Shown here piece after piece: positions 22,831-32,432 of a stretch of DNA of 52,956 nucleotides. The notes under the pieces are model-generated. The model ran no database searches. It was not told where the DNA came from and saw only the letters and a list, made by a program, of their open reading frames with translations. The DNA is from Acidimicrobiia bacterium (GTDB lineage Bacteria; Actinomycetota; Acidimicrobiia; IMCC26256; PALSA-555), in the NCBI GenBank assembly GCA_040881685.1, contig JBBECS010000017.1, positions 1 to 52,956 of the forward strand, read 5' to 3'. The position numbers and the translations under genes are program-made. Each line of letters opens with the position of its first letter. Position 1 is the first letter of the stretch.

Positions 22831-23990
22831 GCGTCGCTCCTCGCAAAGTGAACCTGGCCCATCTCTTCGATCTCGCGCGCCTCGCCGGCCACTCGCTTGT
22901 CGGCAAGTGGCAGCAGCCGGGCTGCGTCGTCGTCCCAGGTAAGCCACAGCTTGTCGCCGGGGCGCAGCGCGGGAAGATCGTCGTCGGGTCCGATGTGGGC
23001 AACGACGTCGGACCCGTCGGCGGCGCGCAGCTCGGTGCGCACGATGGGACCCTGGAACGTGAGCTGCGCGACGGTCGCGGCAAGACGAGCCGCGTCGCCG
23101 GCGGGCTCCGCGGTCGAAAGGCGAACTCGTTCCGGACGCAGCATGAGCGTGGCCGTGGAGCCGGCCGTGATCGACGGCCCGCTGAGCATTGCCGGCGAGT
23201 GTGTCTCGCCCGGGAGGGTCACCCTCGCGGTCTCGCCGTTCACCGAGTCGACCGTCACCCGCAAGAGGTTGGCGACACCGATGAAGCCCGCCACAAACAC
23301 CGACCGCGGTGCCCCGTAGATCTCCTCGGGAGTGCCGATCTGCTCGACGTGACCTTCGTTCATGACCGCGATGCGGTCGGACATCGTGAGTGCCTCTTCT
23401 TGATCGTGCGTCACGTACACGAACGTGATCCCGACCTCGCGCTGGATGCGCTTGAGCTCGAGCTGCATCGCTTGACGAAGCTTGAGATCGAGCGCGCCGA
23501 GCGGCTCGTCGAGCAAGAGCGCACTCGGGTAGTTCACGAGTGCGCGGGCAAGCGCTACGCGCTGCTGTTGCCCGCCCGAGAGCTGCCCAGGCTTGCGGTT
23601 CGCGAAGTCGGCGAGTCGCACGATCTCGAGCAGATCCTTGACGCGCTTCGCGATGTCGCCCCGCGCCACGCGACGGCTGCGCGGACCGAACGCCACGTTG
23701 TCGAACACGCTCATGTGGGGGAACAGGGCGTAGTGCTGGAAGACCGTGTTGACGTTGCGCTTGTAGGGGGGCACGCGGGAGACGTCCTTGCCTTCGAGCG
23801 TGATGCGCCCAGAGGTCGGCTGCTCGAAGCCCGCGATCATCCGCAGCGTCGTCGTCTTTCCGCAGCCAGACGGGCCGAGCATGGAGAAGAATCCCCCCTG
23901 GGCGATCGAGAAGTCAGCCTCGTGGACCGCGACGAAACCACCGAAGCGCTTGGAGACCTTCTCGAGCCCGATGACGGTGTCGTCAGCCAC
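22827..23990 (-). CDS. potA: Polyamine ABC transporter ATP-binding protein PotA
   Basis: A 387-aa ATPase. Walker A is [10 protein letters not shown] (about residues 39-48), the Q-loop is in [11 protein letters not shown], the signature is [15 protein letters not shown], Walker B is [11 protein letters not shown], and the switch His is in [10 protein letters not shown]. The C-terminal 130 residues form the TOBE regulatory domain. It is the first gene of potA-potD-potB-potC. GTG 23990 follows a purine-rich ribosome binding site (AAGGGGGAAC). The upstream region is shared with the divergent aldehyde dehydrogenase and contains an inverted pair of the GGATTCCCTTGC motif. Confidence 0.92.
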   Translation of the reverse strand: MADDTVIGLEKVSKRFGGFVAVHEADFSIAQGGFFSMLGPSGCGKTTTLRMIAGFEQPTSGRITLEGKDVSRVPPYKRNVNTVFQHYALFPHMSVFDNVAFGPRSRRVARGDIAKRVKDLLEIVRLADFANRKPGQLSGGQQQRVALARALVNYPSALLLDEPLGALDLKLRQAMQLELKRIQREVGITFVYVTHDQEEALTMSDRIAVMNEGHVEQIGTPEEIYGAPRSVFVAGFIGVANLLRVTVDSVNGETARVTLPGETHSPAMLSGPSITAGSTATLMLRPERVRLSTAEPAGDAARLAATVAQLTFQGPIVRTELRAADGSDVVAHIGPDDDLPALRPGDKLWLTWDDDAARLLPLADKRVAGEAREIEEMGQVHFARSDA

Positions 23991-24052
23991 GCACCGTTCC
24001 CCCTTGGTCGCGCCGCAGACTACCCATGCCTCGCGGCCTGCGCCCGCGCGCG

Positions 24053-24100
24053 GCAAGGGATTCCTTCGTGAATTGTCGGTGTCGCCACGGATTCCCTTGC
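24053..24100. promoter_or_regulatory. Inverted operator-like motif pair, pot/aldehyde dehydrogenase divergent promoter
   Basis: GCAAGGGATTCC (24053-24064) and CGGATTCCCTTGC (24088-24100) form an inverted pair, 11 of 12 bases complementary. A likely -10 for potA, TAGTCT (minus strand, 24022-24017), puts the first site near -43 to -54. The same 13-mer occurs at 42847-42859 in front of the Lrp-type gene. Confidence 0.6.
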
Positions 24101-24155
24101 ACGGGAGCCCTGGACAGGCCCAACATCGTGGCCCAACACGAGAGAGGTCGTGCTC

Positions 24156-25577
24156 ATGGCGAAGCAGAATTTCATCGGTGGCAAGTGGCTCGATGCCAAG
24201 AGTGGCGCGACCGACAAGGTCCTCAACCCCGCCACCGGTGAGGTGCTCGACGAGGTGCCGGCAAGCGACGCCGTCGACGTCGACGCCGCGGTCGAGGCAG
24301 CTCGTGGCGCGTTCACCGAGTGGTCGGCGACCACGCCACGCCAACGGGCCGAGGCGCTCCTGAAGATCGCCGACGCCATCGAGTCCGACCTCGAGACGAT
24401 CCAGAGCCTCGAGGTCGACAACGTCGGCAAGCCGGTGTCGATCATCGAGTTCGAGATGGATCTCATGGTCGACAACTGGCGGTTCTTCGCCGGTGCGGCG
24501 CGCTGCCTCGATGCCGCGGTCGCCGGCGAGTACATGGAGGAGCACACCTCGTTCCTGCGGCGTGACCCGGTCGGGGTCGTGGCCTCGATCGCGCCGTGGA
24601 ACTACCCGCTCGGCATGGCGACCTGGAAGATCGGCCCCGCGCTCGCCGCCGGCAACACCGCGGTGCTGAAGCCCTCCGAGCTCACGCCGCTCAGCGCGTT
24701 GCGACTCGCCGAGATCACGGCCGACATCCTTTCGCCTGGTGTGCTCAACGTGGTCACCGGACAAGGGGAAACGGCCGGGAACGCGCTCGTGACCCATCCC
24801 GACGTGGCCATGGTCTCGCTCACCGGTGATGTCGCGACGGGGAAGCTGATCGCGAAGGCAGCGGCGGACTCTCTCAAGCGCGTCCACCTCGAGCTCGGGG
24901 GCAAGGCGCCGGTGATCGTGTTCGATGACGCCGATGTCGAGGCGGTGGTGGCCAACCTGGCCGAGGGCGCGTACTACAACTCCGGTCAGGACTGCACCGC
25001 ACCGTGCCGCGTGCTGGCAGGGTCCGACGTGCACGACGCCTTCGTGAACGGTCTCACCGACGCAGTGAAGGACATCAAGGTCGGCGATCCCCACGATCCC
25101 GACGTGGCCATGGGACCCGTCGTCTCCAGCGATCAACTGGAGCGCGTCACCGGGATGGTCGACCGGGCGCGCGAGAGCGGCGCCGAGGTCACGATCGGTG
25201 GGGCAGCACGTTCGGGCGCCGGGTTCTTCTACGAGCCGTCGGTGATCGTCGGCGCGAAGCAGGACGCCGAGATCATCCAGCGCGAGGTATTCGGCCCAGT
25301 GGTGACCGTGCAGCGCTTCGCCGACGATGACCAAGCACTCGAATGGGCCAACGGCGTCGACTACGGCCTGGCGGCGAGCGTGTGGACGCGCGACGTCGGT
25401 CGGGCCATGAAGATGGCCGCGCGGCTCCAGTTCGGCACGGTGTGGGTCAACGACCACATCCCGATCGTCTCGGAGCTCCCGCACGGCGGGTTCAAGCAGT
25501 CGGGCTACGGCAAGGACATGTCCATCTACGCGATCGAGGCCTACACCGAACTCAAGCACGTGATGGTGAAGTGGTGA
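24156..25577 (+). CDS. Aminobutyraldehyde dehydrogenase-type aldehyde dehydrogenase
   Basis: A 473-aa NAD(P)-dependent aldehyde dehydrogenase. The catalytic Cys280 lies in [11 protein letters not shown] and the general-base Glu in [11 protein letters not shown]-site segments are [10 protein letters not shown] and KPSELTP. The double-Cys GQDCTAxCR context is that of gamma-aminobutyraldehyde dehydrogenases (PatD/YdcW type), which oxidise 4-aminobutanal from putrescine to GABA. Divergence from the polyamine importer operon supports this. ATG 24156 has GAGAGG at a good distance; a GTG 6 nt earlier is an alternative. It overlaps the aminotransferase by GTGA. Betaine aldehyde dehydrogenase is the main alternative. 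Confidence 0.85.
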   Translation: MAKQNFIGGKWLDAKSGATDKVLNPATGEVLDEVPASDAVDVDAAVEAARGAFTEWSATTPRQRAEALLKIADAIESDLETIQSLEVDNVGKPVSIIEFEMDLMVDNWRFFAGAARCLDAAVAGEYMEEHTSFLRRDPVGVVASIAPWNYPLGMATWKIGPALAAGNTAVLKPSELTPLSALRLAEITADILSPGVLNVVTGQGETAGNALVTHPDVAMVSLTGDVATGKLIAKAAADSLKRVHLELGGKAPVIVFDDADVEAVVANLAEGAYYNSGQDCTAPCRVLAGSDVHDAFVNGLTDAVKDIKVGDPHDPDVAMGPVVSSDQLERVTGMVDRARESGAEVTIGGAARSGAGFFYEPSVIVGAKQDAEIIQREVFGPVVTVQRFADDDQALEWANGVDYGLAASVWTRDVGRAMKMAARLQFGTVWVNDHIPIVSELPHGGFKQSGYGKDMSIYAIEAYTELKHVMVKW

Positions 25578-26929
25578 TCGACAAGTTCGCCGACAACGCC
25601 GAGCGCATCACGTTCGCCGAGAAGGCGCGCCTGCTCGACCGCACGACCGCCTCGAAGGCATTGTTCGAGCGCGCATCGGAGCACCTGCCGCTCGGCGTGG
25701 CGTCGTCGTTCCAGGCCGGCGACCCGTACCCGCTCTACGTCGCCAAGGGCGCGGGCGCTCACGTGTGGGACGTGGATGGCAACGAGTACCTCGACTTCCA
25801 CGGCGGTTTCGGCTGCAACGTGGTGGGTCACGCACACCCCAAGATCGTCGAGGCGATCGACCGCGCTGCTCGCACCGGCACGCATTTCGCCGCCACCACC
25901 GAGGTGACCGTGGCCTTCGCCGAGGAGCTCTGTCGGCGATTCCGGCTCGACAAGGTGCGGCTCGCCAACTCCGGCACCGAAGCGACGATGGACGCAGTGC
26001 GGATTGCGCGCGCGGCAACGGGTCGCGACGTCGTTGCCAAGATCGAAGGCTCGTACCACGGGCACCACGACGCGGTGATGTTCTCGGTGGTGCCGAACGC
26101 CGACGCGATGGGTGGGCGCGAGCAACCCGCGTCGACACCCATGTCGAAGGGCATCCCCGACGGGATGGCGAAGTGGACGACCGTCGTGCCGTTCAACGAC
26201 GCCGATGCGGTGGCGCGGCTCTTCTCGGAGCGTGGGAACGAGATCGCCTGTCTCATCATGGAGCCGGTGATGATGAACATCGGCTGCGTGCCGCCCGCGC
26301 CCGGCTATCTCGAAGCGGTGCGCGAGCTCTGCACCAAGCACGGCGTGGTGTTCATCTTCGACGAGGTGAAGTCGGGGGCGACGATCGCCGAAGGGGGCGC
26401 CATCGAGCGCTACGGAGTGCAGCCCGACCTTGCATGCTTCGCCAAAGCCATCGGCGGCGGCACGCCGGCCGCCGCGTTCGGTGGCAAGGCCGAGATCATG
26501 GACGTGATCGAGCACGGCGCGGCACAGCAGGGAACGTTCAACGGCAACCCCCTCGTGGCCGCCGCGGGGCTTGCGGCGCTCACCGAGGTGCTCACGCCCG
26601 ACGCGTATGACTACCTCGGTGCGCTCGGCACCCGCCTCGCCGAGGGCTGCGCGAAGGCGATCGCCGAGCATGGGCTTCCTGCGCACACCGTCGACCTCGG
26701 GGCCAAGGGCTGCATCTCGTACCGAGCCGAGCCCCTCACGAACTACCGCGACTTCCTCGAGACGCGCACCGAGCTCTACGCCGCGTCGTTCCCTTGGGTG
26801 GTGAACCGTGGCGTGTTCATGACGCCGGGCGACGAGGAGCAATGGACGATCTCGGTGCAGCACACCGACGCCGACATCGACCGCTACGTGGAGGTCTTCG
26901 CCGAGTTCTGCGCCGCCCTCGACGCCTAG
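25574..26929 (+). CDS. Class III aminotransferase (PLP), GSA-aminomutase-like
   Basis: A 451-aa fold-type I PLP enzyme. The Schiff-base lysine is Lys291 in CFAKAIGGG, with the Asp motif [11 protein letters not shown] before it and the [16 protein letters not shown] phosphate-binding segment. Overall it resembles glutamate-1-semialdehyde aminomutases ([38 protein letters not shown]). The setting (coupled to an aminobutyraldehyde dehydrogenase, beside potABCD) argues for an aminotransferase acting on a polyamine or omega-amino acid, not haem synthesis. GTG 25574 overlaps the previous stop. The 3' end overlaps the convergent kinase gene by 4 nt. Confidence 0.83.
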   Translation: MIDKFADNAERITFAEKARLLDRTTASKALFERASEHLPLGVASSFQAGDPYPLYVAKGAGAHVWDVDGNEYLDFHGGFGCNVVGHAHPKIVEAIDRAARTGTHFAATTEVTVAFAEELCRRFRLDKVRLANSGTEATMDAVRIARAATGRDVVAKIEGSYHGHHDAVMFSVVPNADAMGGREQPASTPMSKGIPDGMAKWTTVVPFNDADAVARLFSERGNEIACLIMEPVMMNIGCVPPAPGYLEAVRELCTKHGVVFIFDEVKSGATIAEGGAIERYGVQPDLACFAKAIGGGTPAAAFGGKAEIMDVIEHGAAQQGTFNGNPLVAAAGLAALTEVLTPDAYDYLGALGTRLAEGCAKAIAEHGLPAHTVDLGAKGCISYRAEPLTNYRDFLETRTELYAASFPWVVNRGVFMTPGDEEQWTISVQHTDADIDRYVEVFAEFCAALDA

Positions 26930-27813
26930 TCCCCGTCGGCGAGCACGGCGTCGATCGCCCGGATCGCGTTGGTGACGAGCACTGGGTTGGTGTCGCGGTA
27001 ATAGGGGATGCCGTAGACGCCGGTGAGCACCCAACCCTTTCCACGCTCCCACGTGGCGTCGTCGACACCGAGCGCGTCGCGGTACGTCTGGCGGTCATCG
27101 GACGAGAAGAGGCTCCACCCGATGATCGTCTCGATGGCAGGGTCACCCACGCCGCAGGTGCCCCAGTCGATGGCGGCAGTCAGCGCGCCGTCTCGAGCGA
27201 GCAGGTTCAGGTACGCGAGGTCGCCGTGGAACCAGACGGGCGGGCCGTCGTAGTCCGGCGCGGACAGCGCTCGGTCCCACGCCTCGGTGACGGCGTCGGC
27301 GTCGACTTCGCCACGGAGGCCATGGATGCCCGTTCGCACCATCTCGTCAAGGTTGCGGACCGGGAGCCCGCGATGGTGCCGCGGTCCGCCGGTCGGATCG
27401 ATGGCTTGGAGCGCCCGCACGAACGCGGCGAGGTCGAGCGCGGCATCGACCGGATCGTCGAGTCGGTCGAGGGTGGCCAGCTCGCCGGGCAGCCACTGCA
27501 CGACACTCCACGGGTAGGGAAAGGCCTCTTCCGGCTCGCCGAGTGCGACCGGCAGCGGAACCGCGAGCGGGAGGTGCGGAGCCAGCGCCGGGAGCCACTC
27601 TTGCTCCTTGACCACGCAGTCCACTGCCCAGCCAACGCGCGGGAGTCGCATGGCGAGGTCGTCACCCAGTCGGTACATGGCGTTGTCGGTACCGGCCGAC
27701 AGGACTCGTTCGATGGGGAGCTTTGCCCATTGCGGATGCTGGGACGCGAGCAGACGCCGCCCGAGGTCGGCGTCGGTTTCGAACTCGTCGTCGTGCATCG
27801 GCGGTCGTGACAT
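26926..27813 (-). CDS. Aminoglycoside phosphotransferase-family kinase
   Basis: A 295-aa APH-family protein. The catalytic loop is WFHGDLAYLNLL (H-G-D-x3-N) and the metal-binding motif is AIDWGTCGVGDPA. The N lobe includes SAGTDNAMYRLGDDLAMRLPR, containing an Arg where the ATP-binding Lys often stands. Substrates of chromosomal members are mostly unknown small molecules; drug resistance cannot be inferred. The gene stands alone between a convergent aminotransferase and the nucleoside hydrolase. ATG 27813 is used; an ATG 15 nt inside is also possible. Confidence 0.85.
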   Translation of the reverse strand: MSRPPMHDDEFETDADLGRRLLASQHPQWAKLPIERVLSAGTDNAMYRLGDDLAMRLPRVGWAVDCVVKEQEWLPALAPHLPLAVPLPVALGEPEEAFPYPWSVVQWLPGELATLDRLDDPVDAALDLAAFVRALQAIDPTGGPRHHRGLPVRNLDEMVRTGIHGLRGEVDADAVTEAWDRALSAPDYDGPPVWFHGDLAYLNLLARDGALTAAIDWGTCGVGDPAIETIIGWSLFSSDDRQTYRDALGVDDATWERGKGWVLTGVYGIPYYRDTNPVLVTNAIRAIDAVLADGD

Positions 27814-27905
27814 CGGCGTTCACGCGACTCTGTGGGACAGCGAGCGTCAATCGAGTTTCCGCACGCTCATCCCGAAACGTCGCCTGACGCGTCACTCGGT
27901 CCCGC

Positions 27906-28814
27906 CTAGCGGCCGAGCACGGTCTCGAGCCACCAGTCGGCGAACGCCGGCGCGTCGACCGAGCGCACGACGTCTGCCTCGAGGCCTACGTCTGGATCCA
28001 CGATCGTGTGCGGCACAGCGTCCTGAATGACGACGTGCACCGGGAGCCGCTCGATGGTCACGAACGACTGCTCGACGACGCACGCCACCGCGAGCGGATC
28101 GTGCAAGAGGGCGACGACGTCGCCGAGCTTCGCCTCGTCGTATTGCGCCAGCACTTGAGCGCGCCAGTCGTCGATCATGCGTCCCAACACCTGGCAGAGC
28201 TCGTCGCCCTGCCGTAGGCGATCGAGGTGGCGCTGGCGCAATGGCAACCTGAACGTCACGTCACACGGGACGTAGAGCGTCGGGAAGCCAGCGTTCAGAC
28301 TCAGTACCGCGCCCGCCGGGTCGACCACGAGGTTCCAGTCGCGCGCGGCGTCGAACTCCGTACCGTCGAGCAGGACGATCGGCGCGAACGTGCCGCCCAT
28401 GACGACGAGCCGGTCGATCCGCTCGACGAGCGACGGATCGCGCTCGACTGCAGCGGCGAGATTCGACTGCATCCCGATCGTCGCGACGACCGTGTCGCGC
28501 TCGACGTCGCACAGGGCATCCACGCCGCCACGCTCTGACAACGACACTTCGGCGCCGGGTGCGAGCCCTTCTCCTTCGCGTCCCGACCAGTTCTGCTCGT
28601 CGCCAGGCACGCGGACGCCCGCCGCGACCTCGACGCCGTCGTGGCCCGCGATGGCCAACAGGCGAGCCGCGATGTGGGCGCGCGCGGTCGTGTCGGCCGA
28701 GACGGTCGTCACAGTGCGCAGGTCGATCCCGGGGTGGCGGATCGCGAGCGCCAGAGCGAGCGCATCGTCCACGTCGCTGCCGATGTCGGTGTCGAGCAAC
28801 AGCGGAACGGGCAC
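27906..28814 (-). CDS. Inosine-uridine-type nucleoside hydrolase
   Basis: A 302-aa nucleoside hydrolase that would cleave ribonucleosides to ribose and base. The calcium-binding signature is LLDTDIGSDVDDALAL at residues 5-20, with VVMGG and the C-terminal LHDPLAVAC motif whose Asp completes the metal site. Length is typical (about 310 aa). GTG 28814 lies 8 nt after TACGCT, a leaderless pattern. Substrate preference cannot be read from the sequence. It is divergent from the AttH-like gene. Confidence 0.9.
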   Translation of the reverse strand: MPVPLLLDTDIGSDVDDALALALAIRHPGIDLRTVTTVSADTTARAHIAARLLAIAGHDGVEVAAGVRVPGDEQNWSGREGEGLAPGAEVSLSERGGVDALCDVERDTVVATIGMQSNLAAAVERDPSLVERIDRLVVMGGTFAPIVLLDGTEFDAARDWNLVVDPAGAVLSLNAGFPTLYVPCDVTFRLPLRQRHLDRLRQGDELCQVLGRMIDDWRAQVLAQYDEAKLGDVVALLHDPLAVACVVEQSFVTIERLPVHVVIQDAVPHTIVDPDVGLEADVVRSVDAPAFADWWLETVLGR

Positions 28815-28822
28815 GACGCGGC

Positions 28823-28828
28823 AGCGTA
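28823..28828 (-). promoter_or_regulatory. Predicted -10 hexamer for nucleoside hydrolase
   Basis: TACGCT on the minus strand ends 8 nt before the GTG at 28814. Confidence 0.4.
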
Positions 28829-28873
28829 AGGCTCTGCAAGACTCGCCGCCCGCACGAAAAGTGGAGGCAACCC

Positions 28874-29986
28874 GTGTCGCTGTCGCCCGCCGACGACTAT
28901 CCGATCCACCAGACCGCGGAGGTGATCCGACACCCGGCCACCTCGGATCGCAACTTCTACGACCGCTACTACTTCATGCTCCACGGCTCGAGCGACGAGT
29001 TGATGCTGATCTTCGGCATGGGCCAGTACCCGAACCTCTCAGTGCAGGACGCGTTCGCGCTCGTGCGGATGGACACGATGCACCGGGTCGTGCGCGGTTC
29101 AAGGGTGCTCGGACCCGAGCGCACCGACCTCAACGTGGGCCCGTTCCACATCGAGGTGCTCGAGGGACTGAAGCGCGTGCGCTACGTGCTCGACCCGAAC
29201 GAGCACGGCTTGTCGTTCGACCTCACCTTCACCGGTTCGATGCCAGCCATGCTCGAGGCGCGCCACTACATCCGCCAGTACGAGCGGGTCATGTTCGACA
29301 CGCAGCGGTTCGCGCAGACCGGTCACTACGAAGGTTCGATCACCGTGGGCGACGAGACGATCGAGGTTACCGGCGCGCGTTGGCAAGGCACGCGTGACCG
29401 CTCGTGGGGTGTGCGCCCGGTCGGTGAGCCTGAGCCACCGGGCGTCACCGCGACCGGCGCAGCCGGCCCGGCGATGAGCATGTGGAACTACGACCCGATC
29501 ATGTTCGACGACCACTCGATCGTCTACATCTGCTCCGAGAAGCCCGACGGCTCACGCGACCTGGAGAACGCCACGCGCGTGTGGAACGACCTCAACAAGC
29601 CGAACGAACATCTGGGTCGGCCCGAGCACGACCACGAGTTCATCTCCGGCACGCGCCGGATCAAGCGATCGAAGCTCTCGTTCCCGCACGCGCCGGGTGG
29701 CGCGATCGAGATCGAGGTGACGCCGCTCATCAACTCACACATCGGAGTCGGCACCGGATACGCGCCCGAGCCCGACTGGAAGCACGGCATGTACCAGGGC
29801 GAGCTCACGGTGCAGGGCGTCGACCTCGACACCGAGAAGGACGCCGAGCGCTTCTGGGGCATCGTCGATTCCGCGGCTCGTTTCGAGACCAACACCGGGA
29901 AGGTTGGCTACGGCCTCCACGAGTACATGTTCCTCGGCCCGTTCCCCAAGTACGGCCTCACAGGAATGCTCGACGGCGCGCCCTAA
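28874..29986 (+). CDS. AttH/hydroxyneurosporene-synthase-like protein of unknown function
   Basis: A 370-aa soluble protein rich in beta strands and aromatic residues. Features such as FMLHGSSDELMLIFGMGQYPN, an RSWGVRPVG segment and MSMWNYDPIMFDDHSIVY recall the AttH/CrtC-like (tocopherol-cyclase/hydratase fold) families often annotated DUF7064/DUF7065 in actinobacteria. No catalytic residues can be assigned. GTG 28874 follows GGAGG with a 6-nt spacer. It is divergent from the nucleoside hydrolase and ends before a large inverted repeat. Function unknown; a lipid or terpenoid substrate is only suggested by fold relatives. Confidence 0.7.
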   Translation: MSLSPADDYPIHQTAEVIRHPATSDRNFYDRYYFMLHGSSDELMLIFGMGQYPNLSVQDAFALVRMDTMHRVVRGSRVLGPERTDLNVGPFHIEVLEGLKRVRYVLDPNEHGLSFDLTFTGSMPAMLEARHYIRQYERVMFDTQRFAQTGHYEGSITVGDETIEVTGARWQGTRDRSWGVRPVGEPEPPGVTATGAAGPAMSMWNYDPIMFDDHSIVYICSEKPDGSRDLENATRVWNDLNKPNEHLGRPEHDHEFISGTRRIKRSKLSFPHAPGGAIEIEVTPLINSHIGVGTGYAPEPDWKHGMYQGELTVQGVDLDTEKDAERFWGIVDSAARFETNTGKVGYGLHEYMFLGPFPKYGLTGMLDGAP

Positions 29987-29999
29987 GCACGTTCTCGCC

Positions 30000-30046
30000 A
30001 GCAAGTGACGCTTTGGTCTGATATTTCGACCAAATCGTCACTTGCT
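30000..30046. terminator. Large hairpin between convergent genes
   Basis: Arms AGCAAGTGACG and CGTCACTTGCT (11 bp), one mismatch, then TTTGGTC and GACCAAA (7 bp) around a 9-nt loop. It lies between the AttH-like gene (+) and the molybdopterin hydroxylase gene (-), so it could end both transcripts. There is no T-run, so it is not a classical intrinsic terminator. Confidence 0.55.
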
Positions 30047-30057
30047 CTGGAGGGGGG

Positions 30058-32397
30058 TCAGCCGTCGGCGCGGCCGGTCAACAGGTCGACGACGCGGTTG
30101 GGGGTGAGGGGCTGGCGCGTGGCCTTGATGCCGCGCAGCGCGAGCGCATCGGCGACTGCGTTGAACACGGCGGGCGGCGAACCGATGGCGCCGCCCTCGC
30201 CCATCCCCTTGTGCCCGCCGGGCGTGGGTGAACGCGTCTCGATGTGGCCGTACTCGATCTCAGGAACCTCAGCGGCGGTCGGCACGAGGTAGTCCATGAA
30301 CGTCGTGGTCAGCGGGTTGCCGTCGTCGTCGTACACGAGGTGCTCGTAGAGGACGCCGCCGATGCCCTGCACCACGCCGCCGGCGACCTGACCCTCGACG
30401 ATCATCGGGTTGATCATCACGCCACAGTCCTCGCTCACCACGTAGCGGAGCACCTCGACGAGGCCGGTGTCCGCGTCAACCTCGACGGTGCACAGGTGAC
30501 ACGCGTTCGACCACGTGACCGGCGGCGCCTGGTACGACACCGTCGCTTCGAGGCTCGGCTTGACATCCGGCGGGAGCTCGGCCGGCGAGTTGAGCGCAAC
30601 GCGCGCGACCTCGGCGAGCGTCACCCCTTTCGCAGGGGTGCCGCGCACCGCGACCCGACTGTCTTCCATCTCGAGGTCTTCTGGTGCAGCTTCGAGCAGG
30701 TGCGCGGCGATCTGGAGCACCTTCTCGCGCACTTCGAGCGACGCTTCGCGCGCCGCGCCGCCCGCGATGACCGCGGTCCGGCTGCCACCGGTGCCGGCAC
30801 CGAATGGTGACGTGGCGGTATCACCCTGGATGACGACCACGTCGGCGATCTCGACGCCGAGGTACTCGGCGACGACTTGGGTCATCGTCGTCTCCACACC
30901 CTGGCCGTGCGAGCCCGTCCCGAGCATCACCGTCACCTTGCCGCTCGGCTGCACACGCACGGTCGCGGTCTCCACGCCGAGGTTGCCGCTGCCCATGCTC
31001 GTGGGCTCGGCATACAAGCCGATGCCGATGCCGAGGAGGCGGCCGTCCTCGTCGAAGGCGCGGCGTTGCTCGGCGCGGAACGCGTCGTACCCGATGATCT
31101 CGACTGCTTGCTCGAGCGTCTCGGACAGCGTCACGTGGTCGATCGGCATTCCGCTCGGCATCGTGTATGGGAGATCTTCCTGGTGCAGCACGTTGCGCCG
31201 ACGCAGCTCGAGCGGATCGATACCGAGCTCGCGAGCAACGAGGTCCATCATCTCCTCGCGCGCGACCGACTCGAGCATCCACGGGCCGCGGTACGCACCC
31301 CGCCCACAGGTGTTCGTCCAGATCTGGCGTGACCGGAATCCGAGCTCAGGCACCTTGTACGGCCCGGTGAACAACATCGCGGCGAAGACGCCGGTGCCAC
31401 CGGTGCCTCCCACAGGGAGCGCGCCACAGTCCTCGAGGTGATCCAGGTGTGCGCCGAGGATGTGACCCTCGTCGTCGAGCGCCATCCGCACCGTGATGCG
31501 ATCGGCGCGTGCGTGGTTCGACGCGATGAGGTTCTCGCGCCGGTCCTCGATCCACTTCACATTCCGGCCGATCTTGTGCGCCGCGGCGATCACCGAGAGC
31601 TCGTCGCGTTGCACGAAGTACTTCTGGCCGAAACCGCCACCCACATCGACTCCCCGCACCCGGATGAGCTGCTCGGGAACACCGAGGAAGCGTGCGCACA
31701 CCTGGCGCACCTCATGAGGGTTCTGCGTGGAGAGCTCGACGTCGAGCTCTCCAGTCGAAGGCTTGTAGCTCGCAACCACGCCGCGCGTCTCCATGGGCAC
31801 GTTCGTGTGCCGGTGCTGGTGGAGCGTCTCGGTGATGACGTGCGCGGCGGACGCGAACGTCGCTTCGAGATCTGGAGACGGCGGACCGCCGACGTCCGTC
31901 GCGACGTTGGAACCGAGCTCGGAGTGAACCAGATCGGTCGCATCGGCCGCGGTTTCGTAGTCGACGATCGGCTCGAGCATCTCGTACTCGACCGCGACGA
32001 GCTCGCAGGCGTCCTCGGCCACGTAGCGGTTCTCGGCGACGACGATCGCGACCGGGTCGCCGACGAAGCGCACGTCGTCGCCCGCCAACGGCGTGACCGG
32101 AGCGCACGGCCCCGGTGGGTTGCTGGCGGCCGCCCACATCGTGGGCTGCATCGAACCGGTACTCGGGTTGAGGTCGGCGCCGGTGAGCACAGCGAGCACA
32201 CCGGGAAGGGCTCGGGCTTCCTCCGTATCGATCCGCACGATCCGCGCCCGCGGGAGGTCGCTGCGGACGAAGGCGGCGTGCAGCATGCCGGCCACGTTGA
32301 CGTCGTCCACATACCGGCCGCGACCGGTGAGCAGACGCGGGTCTTCCACCCGCTTTACCTTCTGCCCCACGAAACGCCCCGCGGTGGTCGAGCTCAT
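30058..32397 (-). CDS. Xanthine dehydrogenase-family molybdopterin-binding large subunit
   Basis: A 779-aa molybdenum hydroxylase large subunit. The N-terminal domain has KVKRVEDPRLLTGRGRYVDD; cofactor-binding motifs are VGGGFGQKYF, GRGAYRGPW, GTGSHGQG and the C-terminal GHKGMGEGGAIGSPPAV, whose Glu is the catalytic base. The active-site loop AYRGPW lacks the Cys of true CO dehydrogenase (AYxCSFR), so it is not form I CoxL. No FAD or iron-sulfur subunit gene is adjacent, which is unusual. ATG 32397 has a strong ribosome site (GAAGGGGA). The substrate may be an aldehyde, purine or other N-heterocycle; unknown. Confidence 0.87.
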   Translation of the reverse strand: MSSTTAGRFVGQKVKRVEDPRLLTGRGRYVDDVNVAGMLHAAFVRSDLPRARIVRIDTEEARALPGVLAVLTGADLNPSTGSMQPTMWAAASNPPGPCAPVTPLAGDDVRFVGDPVAIVVAENRYVAEDACELVAVEYEMLEPIVDYETAADATDLVHSELGSNVATDVGGPPSPDLEATFASAAHVITETLHQHRHTNVPMETRGVVASYKPSTGELDVELSTQNPHEVRQVCARFLGVPEQLIRVRGVDVGGGFGQKYFVQRDELSVIAAAHKIGRNVKWIEDRRENLIASNHARADRITVRMALDDEGHILGAHLDHLEDCGALPVGGTGGTGVFAAMLFTGPYKVPELGFRSRQIWTNTCGRGAYRGPWMLESVAREEMMDLVARELGIDPLELRRRNVLHQEDLPYTMPSGMPIDHVTLSETLEQAVEIIGYDAFRAEQRRAFDEDGRLLGIGIGLYAEPTSMGSGNLGVETATVRVQPSGKVTVMLGTGSHGQGVETTMTQVVAEYLGVEIADVVVIQGDTATSPFGAGTGGSRTAVIAGGAAREASLEVREKVLQIAAHLLEAAPEDLEMEDSRVAVRGTPAKGVTLAEVARVALNSPAELPPDVKPSLEATVSYQAPPVTWSNACHLCTVEVDADTGLVEVLRYVVSEDCGVMINPMIVEGQVAGGVVQGIGGVLYEHLVYDDDGNPLTTTFMDYLVPTAAEVPEIEYGHIETRSPTPGGHKGMGEGGAIGSPPAVFNAVADALALRGIKATRQPLTPNRVVDLLTGRADG

Positions 32398-32432
32398 GCA
32401 TTCCCCTTCAGTCGCGGGTGAAACTACCCCGC

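Noticed and set aside
22827-25559. A 910-codon open frame on the minus strand spanning potA and the region opposite the aldehyde dehydrogenase
   Set aside because: Only the first-described part (22827-23990) is PotA. The upstream extension is the antisense of the dehydrogenase gene, an artefact of high GC.
25574-26929. HemL, glutamate-1-semialdehyde aminomutase for haem synthesis
   Set aside because: Similarity is real, but the coupling to an aminobutyraldehyde dehydrogenase next to potABCD fits an amine aminotransferase better.
26926-27813. Aminoglycoside resistance gene
   Set aside because: Only the general APH kinase motifs are visible; such chromosomal genes mostly have other substrates, and there is no resistance context.
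30058-32397. Carbon monoxide dehydrogenase large subunit (CoxL)
   Set aside because: The active-site loop is AYRGPW without the Cys of AYxCSFR, and coxM/coxS are absent.
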